Positions 1 to 11,263 of a stretch of DNA of 64,000 nt are shown piece by piece (position 1 is the stretch's first letter; each line of letters opens with the position of its first letter). Source of the DNA: Rhodothermales bacterium (GTDB taxonomy: Bacteria > Bacteroidota > Rhodothermia > Rhodothermales > Bin80); NCBI GenBank assembly GCA_958296045.1, contig CATQHT010000003.1, positions 2,192,501 through 2,256,500 on the forward strand, read 5' to 3'. A program made the translations under genes and the position numbers. The notes under the pieces were generated by a model that was given only the letters and a program-made list of their open reading frames with translations, did no database searches and was not told the origin of the DNA.

Positions 1-1497
<1,497 letters not shown>

Positions 1498-1601
1498 TTG
1501 ACTTTTTGACATCCGTGATTCCGGGGAATCGTTTGCGCGCGCGGGTTTATTTGGCGAAGTCATCTTGTCAAGACTTCTTGCCAGCAGCAGGCACGCGAGC
1601 T

Positions 1602-1714
1602 TTCTGGTGCTTATAGCGCGGGGGCCACACCTCTTCTCATTCCGAACAGAGCCGTTAAGTCCCGCAGCGCCGATGGTACTGCCCTTCGTGGTGGGAGAGT
1701 AGGACGGTGCCAGA
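1602..1714 (+). rRNA. rrf: 5S ribosomal RNA
   Basis: About 113 nt, 105 nt after the 23S end, in the usual 23S-5S order. It has the 5S hallmarks: a terminal stem formed by tctggtgc and ggtgccaga, the ccacacctcttctcattccg box (loop B/C), the gaacagagccgttaag segment and the ggtgggagagtaggacg arm. No tRNA is seen between 23S and 5S. Confidence 0.95.
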
Positions 1715-1725
1715 TTCTGCAGACC

Positions 1726-1785
1726 GGTGCAAAGGCCCCGCCCCTCGGGGCGGAGCCTGCACCGAGGCTGGCACTGTTCTTTTTA
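1726..1785 (+). terminator. rRNA operon terminator
   Basis: A strong GC hairpin follows 5S: ggtgca (1726-1731) pairs with tgcacc (1758-1763) around an inner cgcccc/ggggcg stem. A second small stem (agcc/ggct) and the T-rich run gttctttttac follow, ending near 1785. Position and structure fit an intrinsic terminator of the rRNA operon. Confidence 0.7.
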
Positions 1786-1811
1786 CGTCACTTTGCATTG
1801 ACGATGCGCAC

Positions 1812-1893
1812 ATCGTTGGGGGTGCCTTCTGCACGGAGGCTGAGATAAGACCCTTGGAACCTGATCCGGCTTGCACCGGCGTAGGGAATACGA
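1812..1893 (+). promoter_or_regulatory. TPP (THI-element) riboswitch
   Basis: The conserved thiamine pyrophosphate aptamer core is directly visible: ggggtgc, then ggctgagataagaccc, then gaacctgatccgg, then accggcgtaggga. An intrinsic terminator lies 16 nt downstream and the receptor start codon about 75 nt downstream. This is the layout of a transcription-attenuating OFF switch: with TPP bound the terminator should form and silence the receptor gene. Confidence 0.95.
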
Positions 1894-1908
1894 GTTTGCC
1901 ATGGCATT

Positions 1909-1943
1909 AGGCCGCCTCACACAGATGTGGGCGGCCTTTTTTG
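1909..1943 (+). terminator. Riboswitch expression-platform terminator
   Basis: The perfect stem aggccgcc/ggcggcct, with loop tcacacagatgtg, is followed at once by a run of T (cttttttg). It sits between the TPP aptamer and the receptor gene, so it is the likely regulatory terminator of that riboswitch. Confidence 0.9.
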
Positions 1944-1966
1944 TATCACTCTCTAGTGCACAAGCC

Positions 1967-4459
1967 ATGCTGCGAAAATATCTATTCGTTGTCGGTCTGT
2001 TTCTGCTCCCGGCTTTGGCGTCGGGTCAGGTGTTGGGCTCGGTGTCGGGCGACGGGGCGCGCCCTCTGGAGGCAGCCGCGGTTCAGGTCTTTGACCACAC
2101 TAGTGGCCAGTCGCGCTATGCGGCCGTTACGGGTGCGGACGGCCGATTTGAGATCGCCAGCGTAGCGCCGGGCCGCTACTATCTGCTCATCACACATCTC
2201 GGCTACGCGCCGCACCGCCAGGACATTGAGGTAGGGCACCAAGCCCTCCAGCTCAGCATTGTATTGTCCACGCGCGCGCTCGAAAGCGAAGCGGTGGTGG
2301 TGGGCGCTGATCGCGCGCGCCGGCAGGTCACCCCCATCACACACGCCAACGTCACCGCGCGTGACCTGGAGCTCATGCCTTCTATGAAGGACCTGCCAGC
2401 CAACCTACGTCGGAGCGCGTCGGTGACCCATTACTCCGAAAGCGGCCACGACATGGGCTATGTGTACCTGCGGCTGCGTGGGTTCGGGCAACGGCGTATC
2501 GCTGTTGCCATCAACGGCATCCCACAGAACGATCCAGAGGAGCACAGCGTGTTTTGGATAAACTTCTTCGACCTGCAGGGCAGCATCCGGGACATTCAGA
2601 TTCAACGGGGCGCCGGCAGCGCCTTTTACGGGTCAGCGGGCATTGGCGGGGCCATCAACGTGGTAGCTACGCCCTATGAGCCTCGGCCATACGTGCGGCT
2701 GGAGGTAGGTGGCGGCAGCTACAACACTCAGCGGTATACCGTGCAGGGCAATACGGGCCTGGTTGGGGGTCGTTATGTCGCCTTTGTGCGCATGAGTCGC
2801 CTGACAAGTGACGGGTACCGGGACTGGTCATGGTCCAGATTCTGGCGACTTTTTGCGGGCGTCACGCGCTATGGTGACCGTCATACACTGACGCTGCAGG
2901 GCTACGGCGGTCCGCAGAATGATGGTCTGGCCTATGTGGGTATCCCCAAGGCGGCCAACACGTCGGTGGTCACAGACGATTTTGGCACACGCATTGACCG
3001 GCGCTACAACTTCAGCGAGGTGACGAGAGATGAGGAGTGGTTCCATCAGCCGCACGCGGAGCTGATCCACACTTGGACGCCGCGCTCGGACATGCACCTG
3101 AAGCAGACCCTGTTCTATGTGGCCGGTGTGGGTCACTTCGATTTTGGCGGCACTTTTCGGTCGGCCGACTATCTGCGCCTGCCCGACGGCTGGCGCGACC
3201 TGAGTCCAGAAGAGCGCACATGGCCGCTGTTTGCTTCTGCGCCAGATGTACAGGTGTTATTCAGGGCAGCACTGGACCAGTACCAGGTGGGATGGTTGCC
3301 TCGGATCACCTGGACGCGTGGCGCGCACGCAACGACGGTGGGGATGGAGGTGCGGCTGCACCGGTCGTTGCGCTGGGGGCGCACCCAGGAGGCTACAGGT
3401 CTGCCGGCTTCGGTGGTGGGCGCGGACCAGGACTATCGGGTATACAGCTTCCGGGGCGAGAAGGTGGTGGCGTCCATGGTGGGCAGTCACCATGCCCGCG
3501 TGCACGAGCGGCTGGCGCTCCAAGCGGATGTGCAGCTGACTTGGCGCCGGTACCGAACCTTTGACGAACAGTTTTTCGACAACGCCTTTAAGGTGCCGTA
3601 CATGTTTGTCAATCCGCGCGTAGGGTTGACCCTCAACCCGGAGCGGCCGCTAAGCGCGTATTTCAGCGTAGCACTTGCCAACCGCGAGCCTCGCATGAAG
3701 TCGCTCTATGATGGCGAGGAGGCCGGGGCGGGGGCGATGCCGCAGTTTCGCGCAACGAGTGCGGGCATGTTTGATTACCAGGAGCCACTAGTGAGGCCGG
3801 AGCGGCTGGTCGATGTCGAGCTTGGTGCACAGTTGACGCGCGTGGCTTGGCGTGCGGGTGCTAACCTGTACTTGATGCAGTTCACCGATGAGATTGTGCC
3901 CAGTGGTGGTCTGGACCAGTTTGGCGTCCCGCGCACCGGCAATGCGGAGCGCACGCGCCACATAGGTCTGGAGCTGGAGGCGGCCGCACGTCTGGCGCGA
4001 GGCTTGGACGTATATGGCAACGCGACGCTGAGTCGTAGCCGTTACCTCCGCTTTGTCGAATATGTGACAGGAGAGGGCATGGATCGCGCCGGCAGTCCCA
4101 TCGCGGGCTTTCCGTCTCTGGTGGCGAATCTGGGTATGACGTATTCGCGCCAAGGGCTTCGAGTGCGCGTCGAGCTCTTGCACACCGGAAAGCAGAATGT
4201 GGACAACGGCGGCGGGTTGGATGCGAGCGGGCGTCCGAACCCGGAATTCGTGGTGGATGCATACACGCTGGTCAACGCCTCGGTCCGGCACGCCTTTGGG
4301 GGCTCTTCGGTGCTTGACGGGCTGGAGCTGTCTCTAGATGTCAACAATGCGCTAAGCAGCCGGGTGCTGCTCTCGGGCAATGCCGGCTTTGGGGCGCCGC
4401 AGTTTTTTCCGTCCGCGCTTCGCCACATCTTTGTGGGTGCACGTTACACGATAAAGTAG
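1967..4459 (+). CDS. TonB-dependent outer-membrane receptor, thiamine-regulated
   Basis: A receptor of about 830 aa. The first 20 residues form a signal peptide (MLRKYLFVVGLFLLPALASG). An N-terminal carboxypeptidase-regulatory-like beta-sandwich domain follows (about residues 25-105), typical of Bacteroidota receptors, then the plug (about 125-230, with GGAINV near its end) and a 22-strand-type barrel to the C-terminus. The start at 1967 is chosen because the frame upstream runs through the riboswitch and its terminator. TPP-riboswitch control implies uptake of thiamine or a precursor, matching the thiamine-regulated receptor (omr1) predicted in this phylum. The usual partners, a PnuT-type permease and thiamine pyrophosphokinase, are not next to it; purL follows after 190 bp. 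Substrate is inferred from regulation only. Confidence 0.9.
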   Translation: MLRKYLFVVGLFLLPALASGQVLGSVSGDGARPLEAAAVQVFDHTSGQSRYAAVTGADGRFEIASVAPGRYYLLITHLGYAPHRQDIEVGHQALQLSIVLSTRALESEAVVVGADRARRQVTPITHANVTARDLELMPSMKDLPANLRRSASVTHYSESGHDMGYVYLRLRGFGQRRIAVAINGIPQNDPEEHSVFWINFFDLQGSIRDIQIQRGAGSAFYGSAGIGGAINVVATPYEPRPYVRLEVGGGSYNTQRYTVQGNTGLVGGRYVAFVRMSRLTSDGYRDWSWSRFWRLFAGVTRYGDRHTLTLQGYGGPQNDGLAYVGIPKAANTSVVTDDFGTRIDRRYNFSEVTRDEEWFHQPHAELIHTWTPRSDMHLKQTLFYVAGVGHFDFGGTFRSADYLRLPDGWRDLSPEERTWPLFASAPDVQVLFRAALDQYQVGWLPRITWTRGAHATTVGMEVRLHRSLRWGRTQEATGLPASVVGADQDYRVYSFRGEKVVASMVGSHHARVHERLALQADVQLTWRRYRTFDEQFFDNAFKVPYMFVNPRVGLTLNPERPLSAYFSVALANREPRMKSLYDGEEAGAGAMPQFRATSAGMFDYQEPLVRPERLVDVELGAQLTRVAWRAGANLYLMQFTDEIVPSGGLDQFGVPRTGNAERTRHIGLELEAAARLARGLDVYGNATLSRSRYLRFVEYVTGEGMDRAGSPIAGFPSLVANLGMTYSRQGLRVRVELLHTGKQNVDNGGGLDASGRPNPEFVVDAYTLVNASVRHAFGGSSVLDGLELSLDVNNALSSRVLLSGNAGFGAPQFFPSALRHIFVGARYTIK

Positions 4460-4650
4460 GGTTACCGTTGGGCGAAGCCATGCCTTCGGGCTGTGCAGAG
4501 GAAGGCGCGGTTGGTCTGCCCTCTTGATTACGCTGTCAGGCATAAACCGGGCACATCCTGCGTACAAGTCGCTGCCGCGTGAGTGGAAGCGCTAGGTGAC
4601 GGGCTGTTGCCTGGCACGCCGCCTGAGGACCCCGAACCCGGACTGAGTGG

Positions 4651-6948
4651 ATGCACAACACGAGTCAATCCCAAGAGCTGGTGGTCAGCGAGGCTTTGGC
4701 GTTGGAGCACGGCCTGACCGCGGAAGAGTATGGGTGGATCTATGAGCACTTGGGACGGACGCCCACGTGGACGGAGCTTGGCATCTACTCGGTGATGTGG
4801 AGCGAGCACTGTTCCTACAAGAACTCTATTAGTGTCCTTAAGACGCTTCCGCGCGACGGAGAGGTGATGCTGGTAGGTGCTGGCGACGAGAATGCGGGTC
4901 TGGTGGACATCGGCGACGGCCTCGCGGTGGCCTTCAAAATTGAGAGTCACAACCATCCTTCTGCCGTAGAGCCATACCAAGGTGCTGCCACTGGGGTGGG
5001 GGGTATTCACCGGGATATCTTCACGATGGGTGCCCGGCCGGTATGTGCGCTGAATTCGCTGCGCTTTGGTCCGCTGACCAGTCCGCGTGTGCGATATCTG
5101 TTTGACGGCGTCGTGCGCGGCATTGGGGACTACGGCAACAGCTTCGGCGTGCCGACGGTTGGCGGCGAGGTGTATTTCGATCCAGCCTACGAAGGCAACC
5201 CCTTAGTGAACGCTATGAGCGTCGGGCTGGTCAAGGTGGGACGTACCTCCAGTGCCACGGCCGCCAGCGTAGGCAACACCATCTTTATTGTCGGTTCTGC
5301 TACGGGTCGTGACGGGATTCACGGCGCCACTTTTGCTTCAGAAGAGCTTTCGGAGGAGAGCGAGGCGCGTCGGCCGAGCGTTCAGGTGGGGGACCCGTTC
5401 ACGGAAAAGCTGCTGCTGGAGGCCACGCTGGAGGCGATACGCGCGGGCGTGGTGGCGGGTATCCAGGACATGGGGGCGGCGGGGCTGACCTGTTCTTCGT
5501 GCGAGATGAGTGCTAAGGCAGGTGTAGGTATGCACCTCAACCTTGATCTGGTGCCCGTGCGCGAGCCACGCATGAGCGCCTACGAGATGATGCTGTCTGA
5601 GAGCCAGGAGCGCATGCTGATCAGCTGCGCTCCGGGCCGCGAGGCGGATCTAGGGGCCATATTTGGTAAGTGGGAATTGCATGCGGTCGCCATCGGACAT
5701 GTCACAGGCAGCGGTCGCGTCACGGTGGAGCACCAGGGCCGGATGGTGGCGGACGTTGAGGCGGAGCATCTGGTCTTGGGCGGGGGTGCGCCTGTGTACA
5801 AGCGTGAGGCCCGGCGACCCGCATATCTAGACGCTGTGCGCGCCGCGCCCATACCGCCCGATGTGGAGCCAGGCCAGGTGGCCGGGTCGCTCAGGGCCCT
5901 TCTGGCTGCGCCCAACATCGCTTCGAAGCGGTGGGTCTACGAGCAATATGACACCATGGTGCGCACCGGTACTGCGCAGGGGCCCGGGACCGGTGATGCC
6001 GCCCTTGTTCGGCTGAAGGGCTCGCGCAAGGCGCTGGCGGTTACCACGGACTGCAATGGCCGCTATGTGTACCTCGATCCGCGTCGCGGCGGCCAGATTG
6101 CTGTAGCCGAAGCGGCGCGCAACGTGGTCTGTTCCGGTGCTCGGCCTTTGGCCATCACCAATTGCTTGAATTTTGGCAACCCGTACAAGCCGGAGGTCTT
6201 CTGGACCTTCAAGGAGGCGGTAGCAGGCATGGGCGAAGCCTGCCGCGCGTTGGGCACTCCTGTCACGGGAGGCAACGTATCGTTTTACAATGAGAACCCA
6301 GAGGGTGCGGTGTTTCCTACGCCGACCATCGGGATGCTGGGGCTGGTGGACGACCTGGATGCTCACGGCACCGGAGCGGCATTCGTGGCTACGGGTGACC
6401 TTGTGGTTTTGCTCACTCCAGGTGCTTGGGCCTGGTGCACCTCGGTCGCTGCTTTGGGGGGTTCGGAATATCTGGCCACGGTGCATGGCATGACCGCGGG
6501 CTCGGCGCCACATCTGGACCTTCGCGAAGAGGTGGCGGTCCAGGCTGCGCTGTTGCGGCTGATCCGTGCCGGTCTGGTGCGCAGCGCTCATGACGTGTCC
6601 GATGGCGGCATGGCGGTGTGTCTGGCGGAGAAGGCTATTTTCTCTGGCGGGCACCTGGGCGCTCGTGTGGATGTGTCTGCACCTGCCACATGCCGGCTGG
6701 ATGCGCTGCTGTTTGCTGAGGCGCAGTCGCGCATCATTTTCACGACGGAGTCGCGTGCTTGGCCTGCAGTGGAGGCTGCACTCAGCGGGATGGGTGTTCG
6801 CGCGCAGGTTATCGGCCGCGTTTGGGAGGGCGCCTTTGAAATCGCTGTCGCAGGTGAGACGGTGATTAAGGAGGCGGTGCCGAATCTGCAGGCCATCTAT
6901 GACCACGCCATTGCGAAGACATTGGGCATCCCTAGCGCGGCGGATTAG
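4651..6948 (+). CDS. purL: Phosphoribosylformylglycinamidine synthase II
   Basis: 765 aa. Catalyses the ATP-dependent amidation of FGAR to FGAM in purine synthesis, in the cytoplasm. The length fits the small PurL that works with separate PurS and PurQ subunits, not the 1,300-aa fused enzyme. The family signature [11 protein letters not shown] lies near residue 50, [20 protein letters not shown] near 107, and both AIRS-type N and C domain pairs are present (second half from about residue 400, with GGNVSFYNE). The ATG at 4651 is taken as start; no clear ribosome-binding site precedes it. PurS and PurQ are not in the window. Large frames on the opposite strand are shadows. Confidence 0.97.
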   Translation: MHNTSQSQELVVSEALALEHGLTAEEYGWIYEHLGRTPTWTELGIYSVMWSEHCSYKNSISVLKTLPRDGEVMLVGAGDENAGLVDIGDGLAVAFKIESHNHPSAVEPYQGAATGVGGIHRDIFTMGARPVCALNSLRFGPLTSPRVRYLFDGVVRGIGDYGNSFGVPTVGGEVYFDPAYEGNPLVNAMSVGLVKVGRTSSATAASVGNTIFIVGSATGRDGIHGATFASEELSEESEARRPSVQVGDPFTEKLLLEATLEAIRAGVVAGIQDMGAAGLTCSSCEMSAKAGVGMHLNLDLVPVREPRMSAYEMMLSESQERMLISCAPGREADLGAIFGKWELHAVAIGHVTGSGRVTVEHQGRMVADVEAEHLVLGGGAPVYKREARRPAYLDAVRAAPIPPDVEPGQVAGSLRALLAAPNIASKRWVYEQYDTMVRTGTAQGPGTGDAALVRLKGSRKALAVTTDCNGRYVYLDPRRGGQIAVAEAARNVVCSGARPLAITNCLNFGNPYKPEVFWTFKEAVAGMGEACRALGTPVTGGNVSFYNENPEGAVFPTPTIGMLGLVDDLDAHGTGAAFVATGDLVVLLTPGAWAWCTSVAALGGSEYLATVHGMTAGSAPHLDLREEVAVQAALLRLIRAGLVRSAHDVSDGGMAVCLAEKAIFSGGHLGARVDVSAPATCRLDALLFAEAQSRIIFTTESRAWPAVEAALSGMGVRAQVIGRVWEGAFEIAVAGETVIKEAVPNLQAIYDHAIAKTLGIPSAAD

Positions 6949-7318
6949 ATGGTAGGTGCGTGGCTGCGCACCAGACGTTGCTGAAGTCGGGCGGCCAGAT
7001 GCGTGAAGAGCCGTTGTGCGCGGCTTGCATTGAGGCAGAGGGCGTGTCAAGCGGTGGAGTCGGCATCCATATAAGTGCACCACTGTGCAACGATGTGTTC
7101 GCGTACGCAGCCGAAATGGATGCCAGCCTTAGCAGGTGTCGGGGGGTAATGCGTGGCGTGCATATTCCAGAGCAAGTGCGCCACTTACATGCACATGTGT
7201 GCATCGTAGTCTTTGGGGCTGTTGGAGCTGGTGTAACTGGGGGTATAACGGCGTGTAGAAGGCCTCCATGTCATCGTTATTCTGGGTCATTGTTTAATCA
7301 GGCAAGAGGCCCAGAGCC
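6949..7318. other. Intergenic, no supported gene
   Basis: About 370 bp after purL. A small inverted repeat (ggtgcg/cgcacc, near 6954-6971) lies just past the purL stop but has no T-run. The open frames here show no recognisable domain and I do not call them. Confidence 0.5.
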
Positions 7319-7513
7319 ATGGCAGCACATCGTATTCCCATGAAGGGAGTCAGGCGCATTTTGGTGCTTTACTTTGAGCCATCCTACTCTGAGCGCCGTA
7401 TAGCTCAGCATGTAGGAGGCAGCCGTCGTACGGTATCTCGCACGCTTTCGCGGCAGAAGCAGGCGGGATTGACCTGGGCGCAGTGCAAGGAGTTGAGCGA
7501 TATCGATCTGTAG
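7319..7513 (+). pseudogene. IS21-family istA remnant (N-terminal HTH)
   Basis: 64 codons matching the N-terminus of an IS21 transposase. The MKGVRRILVLYF start is followed by a helix-turn-helix (SERRIAQHVGGSRRTVSRTL) and then QAGLTW, matching RRAKAAGVHWPLPEG in the intact istA of this window (minus strand near 18.7 kb). It stops where IstA normally continues, and no istB follows. A more decayed copy lies at about 25.5-25.6 kb on the minus strand. Confidence 0.7.
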
Positions 7514-8240
7514 AACAAGCTTCACGGCGTGCCTGCGCCTTGGTCCACGTGCACGCTACGCGCGCGGCCTTGACATGTGTCGTACCCTGCGCTCCGTACA
7601 CCGCCAAAACCGAGTGCGGTGCGAAGCACAGACCGCCCGCTACAACGAGGTACGCTTCACTTGTCGGACAACTATGTGGCCGGGAACCAAGCCTTTCGTA
7701 TCCTATGCCCCATGTAGACTCGTTATTAAGTTGCTCAAGTAAGTACAGGGGAAGGCTACGTGCGTCTCCTCCGGTGTTTCACCACGATTGATCGCGTTAC
7801 CGTGTGGATTCCATCTGTAATGGGTTTCAATTCATCCGTCTGGGACGAAGGCCTCCGAAGCCGATACGCGTCCATCTCAGGGATTTGTCGGGCGTGGGAA
7901 TGTCCCCAGAGTCTGGAGCGGAGGCGTCTTTGCGAGTGCCGTCGGGGACGATGCGGCCGTGTCTCCAAGGGAAGTGCGGATCCCCGTGTCGAACAGGAGC
8001 TTCGGCGTCACCATGCTTGGACGCTGAAGGGCCAGTTGTAATGCAGTCAACTCTTGGAAACGTCTCAATGTCGCAGGACGCATCAGGGCCGTCGGGCACC
8101 GCCGACAGCGGCCTCGTCGGGCGCTCCAGCCGGGGGGACTCCTCTGAGTACAGGGTCGGCCCTGCAGCGGCGTACGTTTCTCACATTGCCGGTCCGCTGA
8201 TTCTGATTGAGTCCCAATCCCTGCCGATGTAGATTCCCTT
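7514..8240. other. Non-coding or decayed stretch, nothing recognised
   Basis: About 730 bp between the istA remnant and the methyltransferase gene. Open frames of up to 142 codons exist on both strands, but none shows a known motif, none overlaps cleanly with a neighbour, and the stretch reads like decayed DNA. It must hold the promoter of the following operon; no promoter could be assigned. Confidence 0.4.
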
Positions 8241-9290
8241 ATGCTCACAGCTCTCGATCTTTTCGCAGGCGCGGGCGGTACCACTCAAGGCCTCAAGGAT
8301 GCGGGCTATAGGGTGCTCGCGGCCGTAGAGAAACGGTCCGACGCTGTCCGCTCGTTCACCGCCAACCATCCCGAAGTAGGGGTTCTGGAGCAGGCCATCC
8401 GCCACGTCGAGTCAAGAGCGTTGCGGACACCGCTGGAGCTGTCTGTGGGCAGCCTCGACCTAATCACTGCCTGTCTTCCCGTCCAGAGCTTTTCCACGCT
8501 CGGCAGGAAGGATGCGTCCACCTCGCGAAACGACCTAATTGCGGAGACCGAACGCTTCGCGCGCGAGTTCCTTCCTGCCGCAATCACCTTCGAAAATGTC
8601 CCCGGGGTAGCGCGTGACCCGCGCTTCGAATGCCTTCGGACGCGGCGGGAACAAACGGGATACCATGACTTTCGGGCCTACGATGTGGTCGCCTCTGACT
8701 TCGGTGTTCCACAGCGACGCCGCCGGCTGATCGCGAGCGCTCTCCAGGTGGGGCCTCACGGGGCGCTGCCCGACGATCTGGGCACCATCGTGCCGGATTC
8801 TCTCGCAGTAACGCAACCAGACGCCGGGGAGGCGATCGACCTCGCTGGACCGATCGAAGGTACGAGCGATTCGCTTCACCGTGCCCGCAGGCCGACGCCC
8901 TTGGTCGTGGAGCGAAGTCGCGCCATGTTGCCAGGAGGAAACCGGTTCGACCTCCCGCCGCACCTTTGGTTGGCCCGTCACAAGCGGATCAAGCGAAAGG
9001 GGGCTTGGGCACCCTACGGGCGGATCCGGCGGAGAGGTTCGGCTCCCACGATGACAACGAAGTGTACCACACCCTCATGCGGGCGTGTCGTCCATCCGAC
9101 CGAGTACCGCGGCATCAGCCTCCGCGAAGCTGCCCTTCTGCAGACATTGCCCCAGAGCTATCGGTTCGTGGGCAGCTATGGGTCCATCGAGCGGCAGATC
9201 GGCAATGCGGTTCCCGTCAGGTTTGAGAAGGCGTTGGGTTTCGCGGTCAAGCGCTGCATGGGGTCGGCTAGAGAGGGGAGGGCGGCATGA
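8241..9290 (+). CDS. DNA C5-cytosine methyltransferase homologue, catalytic Cys replaced
   Basis: 349 aa with the ordered motifs of the C5 family: motif I DLFAGAGGTTQGL (residues about 5-17), motif VI FENVPG (about 118), motif VIII QRRRRL (about 159), a target-recognition stretch (about 170-275), and motif X IGNAVPVRF near the C-terminus. Motif IV, normally PPCQ-FS, reads LPVQSFSTLGR: the nucleophilic Cys is Val (codon gtc, 8481-8483, residue 81). The protein is otherwise full length and uninterrupted. Its stop overlaps the start of the MORC-like ATPase gene (ATGA), so the two are one operon. Either methylation is lost, or the protein now only binds its target, or the base is a sequence error. 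Confidence 0.85.
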   Translation: MLTALDLFAGAGGTTQGLKDAGYRVLAAVEKRSDAVRSFTANHPEVGVLEQAIRHVESRALRTPLELSVGSLDLITACLPVQSFSTLGRKDASTSRNDLIAETERFAREFLPAAITFENVPGVARDPRFECLRTRREQTGYHDFRAYDVVASDFGVPQRRRRLIASALQVGPHGALPDDLGTIVPDSLAVTQPDAGEAIDLAGPIEGTSDSLHRARRPTPLVVERSRAMLPGGNRFDLPPHLWLARHKRIKRKGAWAPYGRIRRRGSAPTMTTKCTTPSCGRVVHPTEYRGISLREAALLQTLPQSYRFVGSYGSIERQIGNAVPVRFEKALGFAVKRCMGSAREGRAA

Positions 9291-11263
9291 GCGAAGAAGC
9301 GGCACTGAGACTGAAGTTTCTGGGAGCGTTGGTCGAGCAGCTCGGAGCGCAGATGTATCCCAGCGCTACGGCGACGATTGCCGAACTTATCTCCAACGCG
9401 TGGGACGCCGATGCTAAGAACGTATGGGTAGAGTTTCCCTTCGGTGAGCCATGGACGGAAGACTCCAAGATCGTTGTGCTCGACGACGGGCACGGCATGA
9501 CCCGCGCCGAGGCAGCAGGTCAGTACCTTGTCGTTGGTCGCAAGCGGAGGGTGGAGGCACGTTCGGACCGGTCGCGAGGGGGCCGCCTTCTTCATGGTAG
9601 AAAAGGGATCGGAAAGCTGGCCGCTTTCGGGACGGCGCGGATACTCGAGTGCTACAGCGTGGCAAGAGTCCCGTCCGAGGAAGGGGCGGACATCACCGAT
9701 GTAGCTCCGATCAGCTTTCGTTTGGACTACGACCACATCCGCCGTCGACCGGCCGGGTCCAGCTACGAGATTGAAGCAGCTCAAGACATGTCCCCGCTGG
9801 TTTTGCCCGGCGGCAGGGAAATCGTCCACGGCACTCGCATCACGTTGTCCAGGCTTCGCATGAAGCGAGCTATTGGAGAGGGGCGCTTTCTCGACTCGAT
9901 GTCGCGACGTTTCGCCCTGGATGCGGCCGAAATGCGCATTTACTTCAACGGTTGGCCGCTGTCGCGCTTCAATTACGATGTGCAGATCCGTCTTCCTCGC
10001 GACATGACGGGCGAGAGGCCTAGAGAAGGTATGCACAGGGGTGGTGATTGGGCGACGGAGGAATTTGCTGACGGCCGACGCGTCCGCTGGTGGATCGGGT
10101 TCACAGAGAAGCCGCTTACCGACGAGAATCAGCGTGGGGTATCCGTGCTAGCTCGTGGCAAGATGGCTCAGCGGCCGTTTCACTTCGAGCGTGTCGGCGG
10201 CGAGTCGAATCAGCTCGGACTCGAATACATGGTTGGGGAGGTGGAGGCCGACTGGCTCGACGAAGGCTGGGACATCGAAGAGGACCGCATCCAGGCTAAC
10301 CGTGACCAGTTGAGGTTGGAGGACGACCTGCTTGATCCCTTCCTCACATGGGGGCGCAAGTTGGTGGCATGGGCACTTCGGGAGCGCCGAGAGCTGCGCA
10401 CGGGAACGGTGAAGAGAGAGATCGCCGCCGATCTGGCGGATCTGCTGACGCCGTTCACTGCCGATCAGCGCAAGGCTCTCAGTCGCATCCCGGCGGCCCT
10501 TGCGGCGACGGAAATGTCGTCTCTCGAAGTAATGCAAGTCATGCACGACGCGGTGAATGCTCGCGACGACCAGGTTGTGCGTCAGATGTTGGAGGACATT
10601 GATAAGGAGGCACCGGACGCAAGGGTCCAGATCTGGGACGTGATTCATCGCTTCGGGCTCATTGACGCGCGTCGTAACCAGACGATCATCGAGGCGCGGC
10701 TCAAGGTCATCGATCAGCTGAAGGCGTACGTAGAGGAGGGCGCGAAGGAAGTGCCGACCATTCACCAGCACATCAAGGAGAATGTCTGGTTACTCGATCC
10801 ACGCTGGCACCTATTGGGGGATGAGGTTCGCCTGGAGGATCTGGGAATCGCGTATGAGCCCGAGCCCGATGTCGGGAGGCGCATGGACTATCTGTTCGCG
10901 ATGCAACCGTCGGCTCCGTCAACTGTCGATGAGATTCTGGTTGTCGAGATCAAGCGCGCGAACAACAAGGACGGGCGTGTTCGCAAGGTCAGTCCCAACG
11001 AAGTGACGAAGTTCCAGGACTACCTCAATCAGGCTGTGCAGGTCTATGCCCGCGACAGACACCCACCGCGGATTAGCGGAATGATGATTGCAGACGGCTT
11101 CAGCGCGGCGGCGTGGCAGAGAGCGAAGATGATAATCCCGGGCGTGCGTCTGCACTACCGCAAGTGGGCGACGGTGGTCCACGAGACCGAGCGCCTACAC
11201 CGGGGGTGGCTTGCCGTGGCGACTAGACGGGCACAATCGACGGGGAGAGACGCCGCTTATTGA
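9287..11263 (+). CDS. MORC-like GHKL ATPase with C-terminal PD-(D/E)XK nuclease
   Basis: 658 aa. The N-terminal GHKL ATPase fold shows the N box ELISNAWDADA (about residue 28), G1 LDDGHGM (about 65) and a lysine-rich lid GRKGIGKLAAFG (about 105), as in HSP90/MutL/MORC. An S5-like domain follows, then a helical middle. The C-terminus carries a restriction-type nuclease core: D534 (RRMDYLF), then E554 and K556 (LVVEIKR). MORC-like ATPases coupled to methylases were described as a family of restriction systems by Iyer, Aravind and colleagues. It overlaps the upstream methyltransferase gene by 4 bases. Likely role: ATP-dependent DNA recognition and cleavage in defence. The nuclease assignment is from motif order only. 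Confidence 0.8.
   Translation: MSEEAALRLKFLGALVEQLGAQMYPSATATIAELISNAWDADAKNVWVEFPFGEPWTEDSKIVVLDDGHGMTRAEAAGQYLVVGRKRRVEARSDRSRGGRLLHGRKGIGKLAAFGTARILECYSVARVPSEEGADITDVAPISFRLDYDHIRRRPAGSSYEIEAAQDMSPLVLPGGREIVHGTRITLSRLRMKRAIGEGRFLDSMSRRFALDAAEMRIYFNGWPLSRFNYDVQIRLPRDMTGERPREGMHRGGDWATEEFADGRRVRWWIGFTEKPLTDENQRGVSVLARGKMAQRPFHFERVGGESNQLGLEYMVGEVEADWLDEGWDIEEDRIQANRDQLRLEDDLLDPFLTWGRKLVAWALRERRELRTGTVKREIAADLADLLTPFTADQRKALSRIPAALAATEMSSLEVMQVMHDAVNARDDQVVRQMLEDIDKEAPDARVQIWDVIHRFGLIDARRNQTIIEARLKVIDQLKAYVEEGAKEVPTIHQHIKENVWLLDPRWHLLGDEVRLEDLGIAYEPEPDVGRRMDYLFAMQPSAPSTVDEILVVEIKRANNKDGRVRKVSPNEVTKFQDYLNQAVQVYARDRHPPRISGMMIADGFSAAAWQRAKMIIPGVRLHYRKWATVVHETERLHRGWLAVATRRAQSTGRDAAY

Noticed and set aside
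1871-1966. Upstream extension of the TonB-dependent receptor to an ATG at 1871
   Set aside because: It would translate through the TPP aptamer and its terminator; the signal peptide starts at 1967.
5827-7083. 418-codon frame antisense to purL
   Set aside because: Shadow of a GC-rich coding strand; no domain, and purL is unambiguous on the other strand.
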